Source: an uncultured Eubacteriales bacterium
GTDB lineage: Bacteria > Bacillota > Clostridia > Christensenellales > Christensenellaceae
Direction: 5' to 3'
Assembly (NCBI GenBank): GCA_900545085.1
Contig: UQXU01000020.1
Span: forward strand, 1 to 23,132
DNA length: 23,132 bases
Shown: in pieces, positions 7,661-16,700 of the stretch
Position numbering within the stretch: position 1 is the stretch's first letter
How the letters are laid out: the number at the start of each line of letters is the position of its first letter
The notes under the pieces: model-generated
What the model was told of the DNA's origin: nothing
Seen by the model: only the letters and a program-made list of their open reading frames with translations
Database searches by the model: none
Made by a program: the position numbers and the translations under genes

Positions 7661-8295
7661 TGTTCACTGGAATAATAGAAGAAATAGGCAAAATTTCAAA
7701 CATAAAAAGGGGCGCGAGATCTGCGATACTCAGTATCCAAGCTTCAAAAGTGCTGGAGGACGCTCATCTCGGAGACAGCATAGCGGTCAACGGCGTCTGC
7801 CTTACCGTGACTACGCTGAACGGCGATGTTTTCACCGCGGACGTCATGAACGAGACTCTCTCCCGCTCATCTCTCGGCTCTCTGCGCGCGGGCAGCCCCG
7901 TCAATCTCGAGCGGGCGATGGCGGCGGGCGGCCGATTCGGCGGACACATCGTCTCAGGTCACATCGACGGCACGGGGCGGATCGCCTCTGTCACTCGGGA
8001 TGACAACGCAGTTTGGTTTCGCATAATGGCTGATAAAAAGCTCCTGCGCTATATAGTCGAGAAAGGTTCCATAGCGATAGACGGCATATCTTTGACCGTA
8101 GCTAAAACGGACAGCGAGAGCTTCAGCGTGTCGATTATCCCGCATACTATCGGCCAGACCATACTGGGCACGCGGAAGGTCGGAGATACCGTCAATCTCG
8201 AAAACGATATTATAGGCAAATACGTGGAAAAGCTCATGCAGAACGATGAAAGCGGCGTTACGCTCGATCTGCTGGCAAAAAACGGATTTATGTAA
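7660..8295 (+). CDS. ribE: Riboflavin synthase alpha subunit RibE
   Basis: Dismutates two 6,7-dimethyl-8-ribityllumazine molecules into riboflavin and the pyrimidine returned to RibH. The 211-residue length is typical. Two lumazine-binding repeats are visible: MFTGIIEEIGKI...SIAVNGVCLTV with FGGHIVSGHIDGTG, and a second copy with SIAIDGISLTV and IIPHTIGQT. The ATG at 7660 overlaps the ribD stop by one base, giving translational coupling; GAGGTG at 7650-7655 is the ribosome site. A GTG three bases earlier is less likely. Some genomes call this gene ribC. Confidence 0.95.
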   Translation: MFTGIIEEIGKISNIKRGARSAILSIQASKVLEDAHLGDSIAVNGVCLTVTTLNGDVFTADVMNETLSRSSLGSLRAGSPVNLERAMAAGGRFGGHIVSGHIDGTGRIASVTRDDNAVWFRIMADKKLLRYIVEKGSIAIDGISLTVAKTDSESFSVSIIPHTIGQTILGTRKVGDTVNLENDIIGKYVEKLMQNDESGVTLDLLAKNGFM

Positions 8296-8343
8296 AATAC
8301 AACTACCCCAACACTTAATAAATGCAATTTGGAGGACGGATAA

Positions 8344-9546
8344 ATGTTCAAGTACAACACAATACCCGAAGCTCTCGAAGCTCTCAGAGCGGGAGAAGTA
8401 ATACTCGTAACGGACGACCCCGAAAGAGAAAACGAGGGCGATTTCATATGCGCGGCGGAGTTCGCAACTACGGAAAATGTAAACCTCATGGCGACTCACG
8501 CGAAGGGACTCATTTGTATGCCCATGAGCGCGGAATACTGCAAAAAGCTTCGTCTGCCTCAGATGGTCATGGACAATACGGATAACCACTCGACGGCGTT
8601 CACAGTCTCTATAGACCACGTAGACACCACCACGGGCATATCTGCGGCGGAGCGCTCCATAACGGCTATGAAATGCGTCGAGGAGGGCGCCAAACCCGAG
8701 GACTTCCGCCGTCCCGGCCACATGTTCCCTCTCCTCGCGCGCAGGGGCGGCGTGCTGACCCGCAACGGACACACCGAGGCAACGGTCGACCTTTGCCGCA
8801 TAGCGGGGCTGCAGGAGTGCGGCCTGTGCAGTGAAATCATGCGCGACGACGGCACCATGATGCGCACGCCCGAGCTTATCGGTCTGGCCGAGAAGTTCAA
8901 CCTCAAGTTCGTCACGATTAAGGATCTGCAGGACTACCGCAAGAAGCACGAGACGCTCGTCGAGCAGGTCGCGGTTACGAGAATGCCTACAAAATACGGC
9001 GAATTTACGGCTTACGGCTATGTGAACAAGCTCAACGGAGAGCACCACGTCGCTCTGGTCAAAGGCGAGGTCGGCGACGGCGAGAACATACTCTGCCGCG
9101 TTCACTCCGAATGCCTGACGGGAGATGCGTTCGGCTCTATCCGCTGCGACTGCGGAGATCAGTTCGCCGCTGCTATGCGCCAAATCAACAAGGAAGGGCG
9201 CGGAATCATGCTCTATATGCGTCAGGAAGGGCGCGGCATAGGCCTAATCAACAAGCTCCGCGCATACGCTCTTCAGGATCAGGGCATGGACACGGTCGAG
9301 GCTAACCTCGCTCTCGGCTTCGACGAGGACCTGCGCGAATACTACATCGGCGCGCAAATCCTGCGCGACCTCGGCGCAAAGACGCTCCGCCTGCTGACTA
9401 ACAATCCGCAGAAGGTTTACGGTCTCAGCGATTTCGGCATGGAGATCGTCGAGCGCGTCCCGATTATAATCAAAGCGACTAAATACGACGAATTCTATCT
9501 CAGAACAAAGCAGGACAAGATGGGACATCTGCTCGGCTACAAGTAA
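8344..9546 (+). CDS. ribBA: Bifunctional DHBP synthase / GTP cyclohydrolase II RibBA
   Basis: Supplies both precursors of riboflavin: 3,4-dihydroxy-2-butanone 4-phosphate from ribulose 5-phosphate, and the diaminopyrimidinone from GTP. The 400-residue protein has an N-terminal DHBP synthase domain (about 1-200) with [11 protein letters not shown] and [11 protein letters not shown]...[11 protein letters not shown]. The C-terminal GTP cyclohydrolase II domain (about 205-400) has the zinc-binding [18 protein letters not shown] and RQEGRGIGL. Active-site motifs look complete in both halves. GGAGG at 8331-8335 precedes the ATG. A 48-base gap separates it from ribE. Confidence 0.97.
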   Translation: MFKYNTIPEALEALRAGEVILVTDDPERENEGDFICAAEFATTENVNLMATHAKGLICMPMSAEYCKKLRLPQMVMDNTDNHSTAFTVSIDHVDTTTGISAAERSITAMKCVEEGAKPEDFRRPGHMFPLLARRGGVLTRNGHTEATVDLCRIAGLQECGLCSEIMRDDGTMMRTPELIGLAEKFNLKFVTIKDLQDYRKKHETLVEQVAVTRMPTKYGEFTAYGYVNKLNGEHHVALVKGEVGDGENILCRVHSECLTGDAFGSIRCDCGDQFAAAMRQINKEGRGIMLYMRQEGRGIGLINKLRAYALQDQGMDTVEANLALGFDEDLREYYIGAQILRDLGAKTLRLLTNNPQKVYGLSDFGMEIVERVPIIIKATKYDEFYLRTKQDKMGHLLGYK

Positions 9547-9574
9547 ATCTGCACAACATCAAGGAGAATAACTT

Positions 9575-10039
9575 ATGAAAGTATACGAAGGAAAATTAGT
9601 ACCTAAAAAGCTGAAAGTCGGCATCGTCGCCGCACGTTTTAACGATTTCATAGTGTCCAAGCTGGTGAGCGGCGCGGTAGATACGCTCGTTCGCCACGAG
9701 GTGGATGAGGACGACATCTCGCTCGCGTGGGTGCCCGGCGCTTTTGAAATTCCGCTGGTCGCCAAGAAGATGGCGATGAGCGGCAAATACGACGCCGTCA
9801 TCACTCTGGGCGCCGTAATCAGAGGGAGCACGACTCACTACGACTACGTTTGCAGCGAGGTCTCCAAGGGCGTCGCTCTGGCAGGTCTGGAAAGCGGCAT
9901 TCCCGTCATGTTCGGCGTGCTGACGACGGAAAACATCGAGCAGGCTATTGAACGCGCCGGCTCCAAGGCGGGCAACAAGGGCAGCGAGTGCGCTCTCGGC
10001 GCAATCGAAATGGCAAGCCTTCTCAAAGAGCTGGATTGA
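9575..10039 (+). CDS. ribH: 6,7-Dimethyl-8-ribityllumazine synthase RibH
   Basis: Condenses the RibD-derived pyrimidine with the RibBA-derived butanone phosphate to make lumazine, the substrate of RibE. The 154-residue protein shows the family motifs [24 protein letters not shown] (with the catalytic His) and [11 protein letters not shown], and the usual C-terminal helix. AAGGAG lies about eight bases before the ATG. It is the last gene of the operon and is followed by a strong terminator. Confidence 0.97.
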   Translation: MKVYEGKLVPKKLKVGIVAARFNDFIVSKLVSGAVDTLVRHEVDEDDISLAWVPGAFEIPLVAKKMAMSGKYDAVITLGAVIRGSTTHYDYVCSEVSKGVALAGLESGIPVMFGVLTTENIEQAIERAGSKAGNKGSECALGAIEMASLLKELD

Positions 10040-10075
10040 CCCCCGGACTCTCCTGAATAATAAAGCAATAGTGAA

Positions 10076-10114
10076 AAATACGGCGCTCAATTCCGCAAGC
10101 GCCGTATTTATTTT
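10076..10114 (+). terminator. Intrinsic terminator of the riboflavin operon
   Basis: A 12-base stem, AAATACGGCGCT (10076-10087) with AGCGCCGTATTT (10098-10109), is followed by ATTTT. It lies 36 bases after the ribH stop. Confidence 0.88.
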
Positions 10115-10168
10115 AGGCAAAAATTTTTATATAAAGATTTTTAGATTAAAAAGATTTTTTAGATAAAG

Positions 10169-10195
10169 AAAAAAGACCGCAGCACCTCCGCGGTC
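10169..10195 (-). terminator. Intrinsic terminator of the pilus operon
   Basis: On the minus strand GACCGC pairs with GCGGTC (plus coordinates 10190-10195 and 10175-10180) and is followed by six T. It lies 22 bases past the anchor-pilin stop and faces the riboflavin-operon terminator. Confidence 0.82.
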
Positions 10196-10217
10196 ACGGT
10201 CCAATTTCTCGATCGGA

Positions 10218-10865
10218 TTAATCCCTTGTTCTCTTTCTGACGACCAGTACGGTCACTATGCCTGCCATCGCCGCCGCCATAACAGCCGCGTAGAGCATCA
10301 TGTTTTCAGCGTCGCCTGTCTTGGGGCTGGACTGAGTCTTAGTCGTCGTCGTTGTCTTAGTCACAGACTTACTCGGCGTTGAACTTGCGGAAGGCTTAGC
10401 AGGAGCCTTGTAAGTGTTGTTAAACACGAGGTCAGCCTTTGTGCCGTCGCTGGCATACACTATCACCAACGGTTCCGCCGTATCCGTCTCTTCGTCACGC
10501 AGGACATAGACGTCAACATTGTATACGGTATCGTCATACGTCCAGTTGGCGGCGCTGCCTGCCTTCTGTTTTACGGTGTATTTGTAAATACCGAGTTCAT
10601 CATACGAGATAGAGAAAGAAGCTTCTCCCGCTCCAGTAACCTCGATCACGTTATTCTCCGGCATTGGAGCACCGTCTGCCGATTCCAGTATGTATTCAAA
10701 TTTTTCAGTAGCGTTATCATTGCCTGAAACCTGATTTTTCACTGTAATCGCCGCAGTCGTATGATACGATGCCGCAAACGCCGTTACTGATGTGGATAGC
10801 AACACCAGCAGCATCAGACAGAGCGCGACAGCAGTCCGCTGTAGTTTACGATTATGCTTTTTCAT
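10218..10865 (-). CDS. FctB-like ancillary/anchor pilin with SPKTG sorting signal
   Basis: Predicted wall-anchored minor pilin of 215 residues, last gene of the pilus operon. It has a signal peptide (about 1-31, ending TSVTAFA), one Spy0128/FctA-type beta domain (about 32-150, YHTTAAITVKNQVSG...LGIYKYTVKQK...DLVFNNTY), a Pro/Ser/Thr-rich linker, the sorting motif SPKTG at 180-184, a transmembrane helix and the tail RKRTRD. Size, linker and position match FctB, which in Streptococcus pyogenes roots the shaft to the wall. SPKTG fits the (S/P)PxTG pattern known for class B sortase substrates in Clostridioides. The ATG at 10865 has only a weak ribosome site; a GTG at 10880 is possible but sits too close to GAGGG. 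Confidence 0.85.
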   Translation of the reverse strand: MKKHNRKLQRTAVALCLMLLVLLSTSVTAFAASYHTTAAITVKNQVSGNDNATEKFEYILESADGAPMPENNVIEVTGAGEASFSISYDELGIYKYTVKQKAGSAANWTYDDTVYNVDVYVLRDEETDTAEPLVIVYASDGTKADLVFNNTYKAPAKPSASSTPSKSVTKTTTTTKTQSSPKTGDAENMMLYAAVMAAAMAGIVTVLVVRKRTRD

Positions 10866-10899
10866 AAATGCTTTTCTCACTTCCCTCTTCTACTCATAC

Positions 10900-11649
10900 T
10901 CAAGACTGTTCCGTCATGCGGCATATCAAAATAGTACGCGCATTAGTGTAGCCGGTCGAACAAGTAGAAAGTGCTAATATTTTATCGTTTTGCGCCAGAG
11001 CCGAGCCCCTTTTGAATATCGCCAGCTCGTCTATACGCCGGATGAGCGAGCTCATTTGCGAATCGGAGTTCGCGCCGACGGTGTACATCACCTTGTCGTA
11101 CGCATCCGCCGAGAGCACCGCCACTACTTCCAGAGAGTATACCTTGTCCGGCAGGCTCAAAGTTCCGGTAAAGTTAGAGTTGAAAAAAGCTTCTTCCAAG
11201 AAGAGGTCGATATCGCCGAACATCTCCCCGCCCTGCATATGATGCCCCATCAGCATATTGTAGTTGTCGGAGAAATCCTTCTTGTTCCCGCTGTCGAGAA
11301 AAATGCTTCCCGACGCCGCGGGCTGGCCGAGGACGTCCGTGGATAGATAATCGAAATTATCTTCCCCCTGCACGACAGGATAATCTATCTTGGTGTTGTC
11401 GATAGTCACCCATGCGCAGACGTCCGGGTTGAGCGCGCGCAGCTGCTCGAAGCTGTATTTCAATTCTTCCGGAGTCGGTTTATAGCGCAAAAGCTGCTGC
11501 TGGACGGACGAGGAATGATTTATAACCAGATAAGAATCGTAGAGAGCGTATCCGGCATAAAGCAGACATGCTATGAGCAGAATGGCAATCACGCCGTTCA
11601 CCGCTTTGGATATCCCTCGAGTTATATAAAATTCCGCGTCCTTTTCCAT
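10900..11649 (-). CDS. Class B-type pilus sortase
   Basis: Membrane-anchored transpeptidase of 249 residues, expected to join pilins into a covalent fibre or attach them to the wall. It has a short cytoplasmic N-terminus, a transmembrane helix at about 17-36, and a class B sortase domain. The triad is H136 (MGHHM), C230 (LSTCS) and R238 (NARTI); NDKILALSTCSTGYTNARTILI in two parts is typical of the class. In S. pyogenes FCT islands the pilus polymerase between fctA and fctB also has a class B fold, and the gene order is the same here. GGGGAGG precedes the ATG at 11649 and abuts a small hairpin. No second sortase is present in the window. Confidence 0.93.
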   Translation of the reverse strand: MEKDAEFYITRGISKAVNGVIAILLIACLLYAGYALYDSYLVINHSSSVQQQLLRYKPTPEELKYSFEQLRALNPDVCAWVTIDNTKIDYPVVQGEDNFDYLSTDVLGQPAASGSIFLDSGNKKDFSDNYNMLMGHHMQGGEMFGDIDLFLEEAFFNSNFTGTLSLPDKVYSLEVVAVLSADAYDKVMYTVGANSDSQMSSLIRRIDELAIFKRGSALAQNDKILALSTCSTGYTNARTILICRMTEQS

Positions 11650-11661
11650 TATGCAGCCTCC

Positions 11662-11676
11662 CCGGCTAGAAGCCGG
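11662..11676 (-). other. Hairpin directly before the sortase ribosome site
   Basis: CCGGCT-TCT-AGCCGG on the minus strand forms a 6-base stem in the 81-base gap between the backbone pilin and the sortase. Its 3' arm abuts the GGAGG of the sortase. No T-run follows, so it is not an intrinsic terminator. It could lower sortase translation or protect the pilin message after cleavage. Confidence 0.5.
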
Positions 11677-11730
11677 TTATAGTCCTTAATTTACTTCCTA
11701 TGTCTTTTTCTTGCCTTTTATGCCTTCGGA

Positions 11731-12804
11731 TTAATAATCCTCACGGTTGCGGCGGCGTGTCATGAAGAAGAAGCAAGCTGCCGCTGCCACTACTACGATG
11801 AGAGCATAGGGCAGAACGTCCATGAATACGCCTGTGACAGGATTCATATTCTTTACGTTTTCGAATGTTGTAGCATTTGATCCTTTTACAATTGTACCAC
11901 TAACAACACCGTCTGTCGTGATAGCACCTTGACCTGTGGAGCTATCTATAACACTGTCGTAACCGCCAAAATCAGACTGCTCGCTTACAGTGTATGTAGC
12001 GCCTACGGGCAGGTTGTCAATTGTCAGTGTCTGACCATGAGTGAGTACGTATTTGTTAGTGCCGTTTGCTGTTGCTGCCTCAGCAGGCTCACCGTCAATT
12101 GTAGCTTTGTATGCACCATCCGCGTTTACGCCCTCGAGTGCTACTGTAAATTCGAACTTGTCGTTTTTGTTAGCTGCATTACCTGATACTGTCTTTGTAA
12201 CTGTCAGAGAGCCTGTATCAGCAGCGCTATTTAAGAATGTAGCGCCGTTGTCCTGCTTATTTGCTGTCTCGATTGCACCTTTATATGTATTAACTGACGT
12301 AACTTCCACAGTTCCAGCAAGTACATCTTTCCATACAACCTGAACCTGAATATTGTACATTGTGGTGTCATAAACTATGCCAACCTTATTCTCTTTTACT
12401 TCAGAAAGTGTGAAGTTGTAGAGACCAGGAGCGGAGAAGCTGATGCCTTCGAACAGTTCTTTATATGTTATAGAGCCTGTTGCAGTTGCTCCTGTTTCAT
12501 CAACCGTTAGATCTTTATTAACACCAACAGAAACGTCCTTCGATGTAAAGTCTCCATTGTTATACTGGGGAGTTGCAGGATTATTCGTGCCTACCTTATC
12601 TGCACTAGTATAAGACAGTGTATAGTTAAACGCTGTCTCTGTCAGCAGCGCTTCATCAGCAGCTACATACGTTTTAGAAATAGCGGTTTTTGCAGTATAA
12701 GTTACGGTAGCAGCTGTAGTATCAGCAAACGCCGTAGCTGTTGTGCCGATTGCCATAGCCAGAACCATAGCGATCGTCAGACCGAGTTTCCCAATCTTTT
12801 TCAT
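11731..12804 (-). CDS. FctA/Spy0128-like backbone pilin with NPVTG sorting signal
   Basis: Probable major shaft subunit of 357 residues: signal peptide 1-27 (ending TAFA), two Ig-like Spy0128 domains (about 30-195 and 198-318), sorting motif NPVTG at 321-325, hydrophobic helix and tail RRRNREDY. The second domain has the classic elements of a self-formed isopeptide: K204 (LTVTKTVSG), E275 (TYTVSEQ) and N316 (TTFENV). The first has similar elements (TLSEV; ATFLNSA). These bonds are inferred by family analogy. AGGAGG lies about 10 bases before the ATG. The position between the SipA-like chaperone and the sortase matches fctA of the streptococcal FCT islands. NPVTG resembles class B substrates, in line with the adjacent sortase. 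Confidence 0.92.
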   Translation of the reverse strand: MKKIGKLGLTIAMVLAMAIGTTATAFADTTAATVTYTAKTAISKTYVAADEALLTETAFNYTLSYTSADKVGTNNPATPQYNNGDFTSKDVSVGVNKDLTVDETGATATGSITYKELFEGISFSAPGLYNFTLSEVKENKVGIVYDTTMYNIQVQVVWKDVLAGTVEVTSVNTYKGAIETANKQDNGATFLNSAADTGSLTVTKTVSGNAANKNDKFEFTVALEGVNADGAYKATIDGEPAEAATANGTNKYVLTHGQTLTIDNLPVGATYTVSEQSDFGGYDSVIDSSTGQGAITTDGVVSGTIVKGSNATTFENVKNMNPVTGVFMDVLPYALIVVVAAAACFFFMTRRRNREDY

Positions 12805-12849
12805 GAAAAGATTTCCTCCTTTTTTTATCTCGCATATTTATTTGTTTAA

Positions 12850-12881
12850 AATGGCCAAATTTTATTTGCGCGCCAGCCATT
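12850..12881 (-). other. Stem-loop between the SipA-like gene and the backbone pilin
   Basis: In the 91-base gap AATGGC (12850-12855) pairs with GCCATT (12876-12881), and CAAAT pairs with ATTTG inside it around TTT, with a 7-base bulge on one side. No T-run follows it on the minus strand. It may be an mRNA processing or stabilising element that lets the major pilin be made in excess. I see no convincing promoter in the gap. Confidence 0.35.
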
Positions 12882-12895
12882 CAAAACCTAAGTTG

Positions 12896-13450
12896 TCAGA
12901 ACCCTCTGCGCCTCAGCAGCGTGAGCAGTTTCCCATCTATGTCGTCCAGCTTGACTGCGCCGAAGGTCCGGCTGTCCAGCACAGACGATCTGTCGTCCAG
13001 CAGTATGAAATATTCATCCTCTGCCAGATTGAGCGGATAATCCGCGTTTTCCTGCCGTGCGTACGGCGTGGTATCCGTGCTCGCCTGATAATATCCGTTA
13101 ATCACGAGAGTTCCGTCCTCCGTGATTTCCACTTCATCAGCGGGCATAGCGGCAATCCTGCCGATATACTGCACGTTGTCTTTGGTGTACACGACTATAT
13201 CGCCGCTCTCGTACGTATTGCTGAGCCGATAGTATATCAGCAAATCGCCGTCTTCCAGCGCCGGCGACATGGTCTCGCCTGTGCAGCGCATGAATCCGAA
13301 CACGAAGCTCAGCATGAGCCACAGCACGAGCGCCACGGCAACCACTCTCGCGAGCGACTGCCTGCGCATCAGCGCGAGGTCGGCTTTTCTCAGCCTGCCG
13401 CGGATCGCAGCGGGGGTCGCGTCTCCTATCCCGGGGTGCATATCACTCAT
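12896..13450 (-). CDS. SipA-like pilin chaperone (signal peptidase I fold without catalytic dyad)
   Basis: Membrane protein of 184 residues with the type I signal peptidase fold: a transmembrane helix at about 33-54, then CTGETMSPALEDGD, YIGRIAAMPADEV and DDRSSVLDSRTFG. At the place of the catalytic Ser (S-M-x-P in active enzymes) there is Thr60 (T-M-S-P). At the place of the catalytic Lys (K-R-I/V...P-G-D) there is Gly97. The general base is therefore absent and normal peptidase activity is unlikely. Streptococcal SipA, which is needed for pilus polymerisation and sits next to fctA, is likewise a dyad-less homologue. I infer a pilus assembly chaperone. The ATG at 13450 has GGGGAG ten bases upstream and overlaps the previous gene by eight bases; an ATG at 13471 is less well placed. 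Confidence 0.85.
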   Translation of the reverse strand: MSDMHPGIGDATPAAIRGRLRKADLALMRRQSLARVVAVALVLWLMLSFVFGFMRCTGETMSPALEDGDLLIYYRLSNTYESGDIVVYTKDNVQYIGRIAAMPADEVEITEDGTLVINGYYQASTDTTPYARQENADYPLNLAEDEYFILLDDRSSVLDSRTFGAVKLDDIDGKLLTLLRRRGF

Positions 13451-13727
13451 AGCGACCGCTCTCCCCGTCATTCTCCGCCGGAGCCGATTTGTTCAGCTCC
13501 AGCAGAGCTTGATACTTCGCATCTTGCAGAAGATACAGCTGCTGATACATCTCATCCAGCAAGCGTATCTTTTTCCAAACATCCATCTCGTCCAGCCCGC
13601 CCAGCATTTTTTTACGGAACTTCACCGTTTTCAAATACTGCGCAATATCGTCGAGCGTGCTCACGCTCTTCGCGTCCATCCGCGAAGGCTTGGAGACGGT
13701 GTTCTTCTGCTTAACCTTTTTGCTCAT
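13443..13727 (-). CDS. Small DivIVA/GpsB-like helical protein of the pilus operon
   Basis: A 94-residue, strongly charged, apparently cytoplasmic protein with no signal peptide or membrane segment. Residues about 30-75 (YLKTVKFRKKMLGGLDEMDV, WKKIRLLDEMYQQLYLLQD) resemble the start of DivIVA/GpsB proteins, where a basic F-x-K-x-x-x-G-G/Y-D-x-x-D/E-V motif is followed by a coiled coil; the resemblance is by eye and moderate. It is nine bases downstream of the VWA gene and overlaps the SipA-like gene, so it is cotranscribed and probably translationally coupled. Streptococcal FCT islands have no such gene that I know of. It could place pilus assembly at a site on the membrane, but this is speculation. 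Confidence 0.75.
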   Translation of the reverse strand: MSKKVKQKNTVSKPSRMDAKSVSTLDDIAQYLKTVKFRKKMLGGLDEMDVWKKIRLLDEMYQQLYLLQDAKYQALLELNKSAPAENDGESGRYE

Positions 13728-13736
13728 TCCCTCACC

Positions 13737-16700
13737 TTAGAAGTCGGAGCGTCCTCTTCTGCGTCTCAGGAATACAAATCCTGCCGCGCAAATTACTACT
13801 GCCGCGCCTATGATTATGAAAGGCGCATTGTCGCTGTCTATTCCCAATATGGGAGTGCCGCCGCGCTCATTGTTCAGCGCTGCTGTCTTTTTGTCGCCTC
13901 TGTTCAGCGACACGCTGAGTGTATTGTTGTCTTTAATCTCAGCAGTCTTATCATCCACTTTAGCCGTCAGCGTATAGTTGCCGTTATCCTCAGCGATAGT
14001 TACGTTGCCCGCTTTCAGGCCTTCAAGTTTTATTGATTCGCCATGCTTGAGATATACGATAGCTTTACCGTCTGAACCAAAGTTCAGCTTGGCGTCGGTT
14101 ATGCCGTGATCGTGTTCTTCCGAGCATCCGTCCGCGCCTGTGATAGTCGCGCCAACCGTTCTGCTGCTCAGGCTAGGAGCGGTTATCGTGAATGTGAAAT
14201 GGTCATTCGGGTTAGCTTCGCCGCCGGATACTGTCTTTTCTATCGTCAGAACTGTGTTCTTAGGATGCAGCAGGAACGCCGGGTCGCCGTTTTTATTGTT
14301 CTCATCAGACCATGTGCAGTCAGTTACGGTGCAAGTATCATGCACAAATGTTGTGTACGAATTAACTTCTGTTTTGTTAATCGTGACCGTCACCTTAACC
14401 GGAATATCTGTATCTTTAGAAGTAATCTTTCCGTTGCCGATTCCCGCGCCGGACGCATAGTTCAACTCGAGCGTGGGTTTGCCTCCCAGAATCTTAACGT
14501 CTTCGTCAGCGCTAGATGTCGTGCCGTACTTCCAAGCTTCACTTACTAGATTATTCTTATCATAATCTGTAGGATTCGTAGGAGCGTTATCAAGGTAATC
14601 AACCTCGCCGTCCTTGAATGTCAGCACAGGTTTGAACACGTTTATCTTAGCATCGTCTTTGACAGTAACGACCTCTGTACTGTTAGCATTACCTATTGCA
14701 GTCCCAGCTTTTTCTTTAGCTGTCATCGACGCGCTCAGCGTGAACGTGCTGTCATTTTCCAAGCCGGTCTGACCTTCAGGCTTTGTCACAGTGATATTTA
14801 CAAATTTATTCTGCCACTCATCAAGACCGAAGTTCGTCGCACCATCGCTCAGGCTAAGCTCATAATCTGTTCCATAAGTGTCCTTCACTTTGACCGTTGC
14901 GCCTTCCAGCATATCTTCCCGCGTAACATCTCCGAACAGGTAGACGTTCTTATCTACAACATCAACAGCTATCTCTTTTACCGGAACATTGACTGTCGGA
15001 TTTTCGTAGTTCTTTATAGCATTTTCATCCGTGCTCTTCGCATAGATTCCCGAATCACTGCCGTTGGTGGGGACGTTGTTGCCTCCGAGGAAGCCATCCT
15101 TGGGCGTGATTGTAAATTCTACAATCAGCTTCTGTCCGCCGTAGGTCTCCCCATCCGCGCCGCTGTTTACGTAGTTCTCAGCGTAGTCAAAGTTCGTTAC
15201 AGTAATTGCGTTGCTTTCTTTATTTATTGCAACCTTAGCACCGGTGTATTCTTCTCTGGTTTTGAAAGTGTAGTTTCCGCTCTCGTCCATGCCATCGCAG
15301 TCGGCGGTGTACACACTTACATCACTAACATTCGGCATATTGAAATACTCCGTCACAGTATCCTTAACCACAGTTTCCGCACCCAGCGATAGGCTGGGAT
15401 TGTTGACCGACTCGCTTATCTTCTGGAATATCTCGTTAAGCTTCGCCGCGCTGTCCGCTGCGAGATAAAAGCTCTTTTCAGTGTCGCCGCCTACTCCGGC
15501 TGCCATATCTCCGCCGTAACTCATGCTTGTAGCATTCGGATAGTTGGAAGAGACGTAGTGCATATACTTATTGACGTCCTTGTCGCCACCGGTTGCCGGT
15601 AATCTGTCGTCCGCATCCTCCATCATTCCTATCGTGTAAACAGTAGCGCCGCTATCTTTTATTTCTTTAGCTTCTTTAATCGTAGCGTTCGCAACCGTTG
15701 TATCAAAATAGTTACCATGATTAGGCTCGCCGTCCGTGAACATAACTACGACTTTTGTGCTGTCTGGTCTTGCGCTGTCCAGCACCGTCTGAGCATGCTG
15801 CATGCCGTAGTCGGCTGACGTCGCGCCGGCGGCAGTAAATCCGTTTACCTCTTCTTTTAAGTCGCTTGCACCTGTACTTACATCCGTAAGGCCTTTGACT
15901 ATCTGTGAATAGTTGTAGGTGTACCAACCCTCTTCGTATGTATCATTTCCCACGGTATTAGTCTTATCACCCGCGTACTTGACAATTGCAATTCGATGCT
16001 TTACCTCGTTTTCGCTGGCATTTGTAGCTACGGACTCAATAAAATTGTTTACCGCATCTTTCAGAGCATCGAGCTTAGTTGTAGTTTCTGAGGTTCTCGT
16101 ATAGAACTGCACATGACTGCTGTCGGAGTCGTTTGCGCTAGTTTTGGGAGTATAAGTATTCCAGGAGCTGTCACGCCAATAGCCATTGCTACTCCCAGAC
16201 CCTCCCTGTTTTCTATAGGTTACTGACTTGTAGTCGTTTCCGTCTTTAATATAATAGGTTCTATTAGTATTCAAGCTTCCGCTGTACACTTCAGTATACA
16301 CGTATTCAGTTGACAGTGCATCATCCATCGAACCTGAAACGTCCAAAACGAGGACTATGTCCGCAGGCTTTGTCGTCGTGGTCGTTGTTACACTGCCCGT
16401 GACGTACTGTTCCAGCGTTATCTTATAGCTATTAGTTTTTGCATCATACGCTGCTGTCTTGTTAATTATAAGACCGTCAGCGTCACCTGTTTCGCTCAGC
16501 GCCGCGACTTCAGATACGCTGTTCACGGAGCTCAAATCGGCGACTGCCGGCTCTTCCGTATTTTCCAACTCTGCGGGTTCGCTCGGCGCTTCGCTCTGCG
16601 CAGGTTGGCTCGGCTCTGGCGTCTCCGTCGGTTCCGCCGACTCTGCGGCAGAGGGGCTCGCCTCCGCGCTCGGCTCCGCCGTCCCCACTGTCTCCGCCGC

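Noticed and set aside
7954..9183. Open frame of 409 codons on the minus strand opposite ribE/ribBA
   Set aside because: It is an antisense shadow of two clearly recognisable riboflavin genes, has no motif of its own and no ribosome site.
12743..13714. Open frame of 323 codons on the plus strand in the pilus locus
   Set aside because: It runs antisense through the pilin start, the SipA-like gene and the small gene, all of which have proper starts and motifs.
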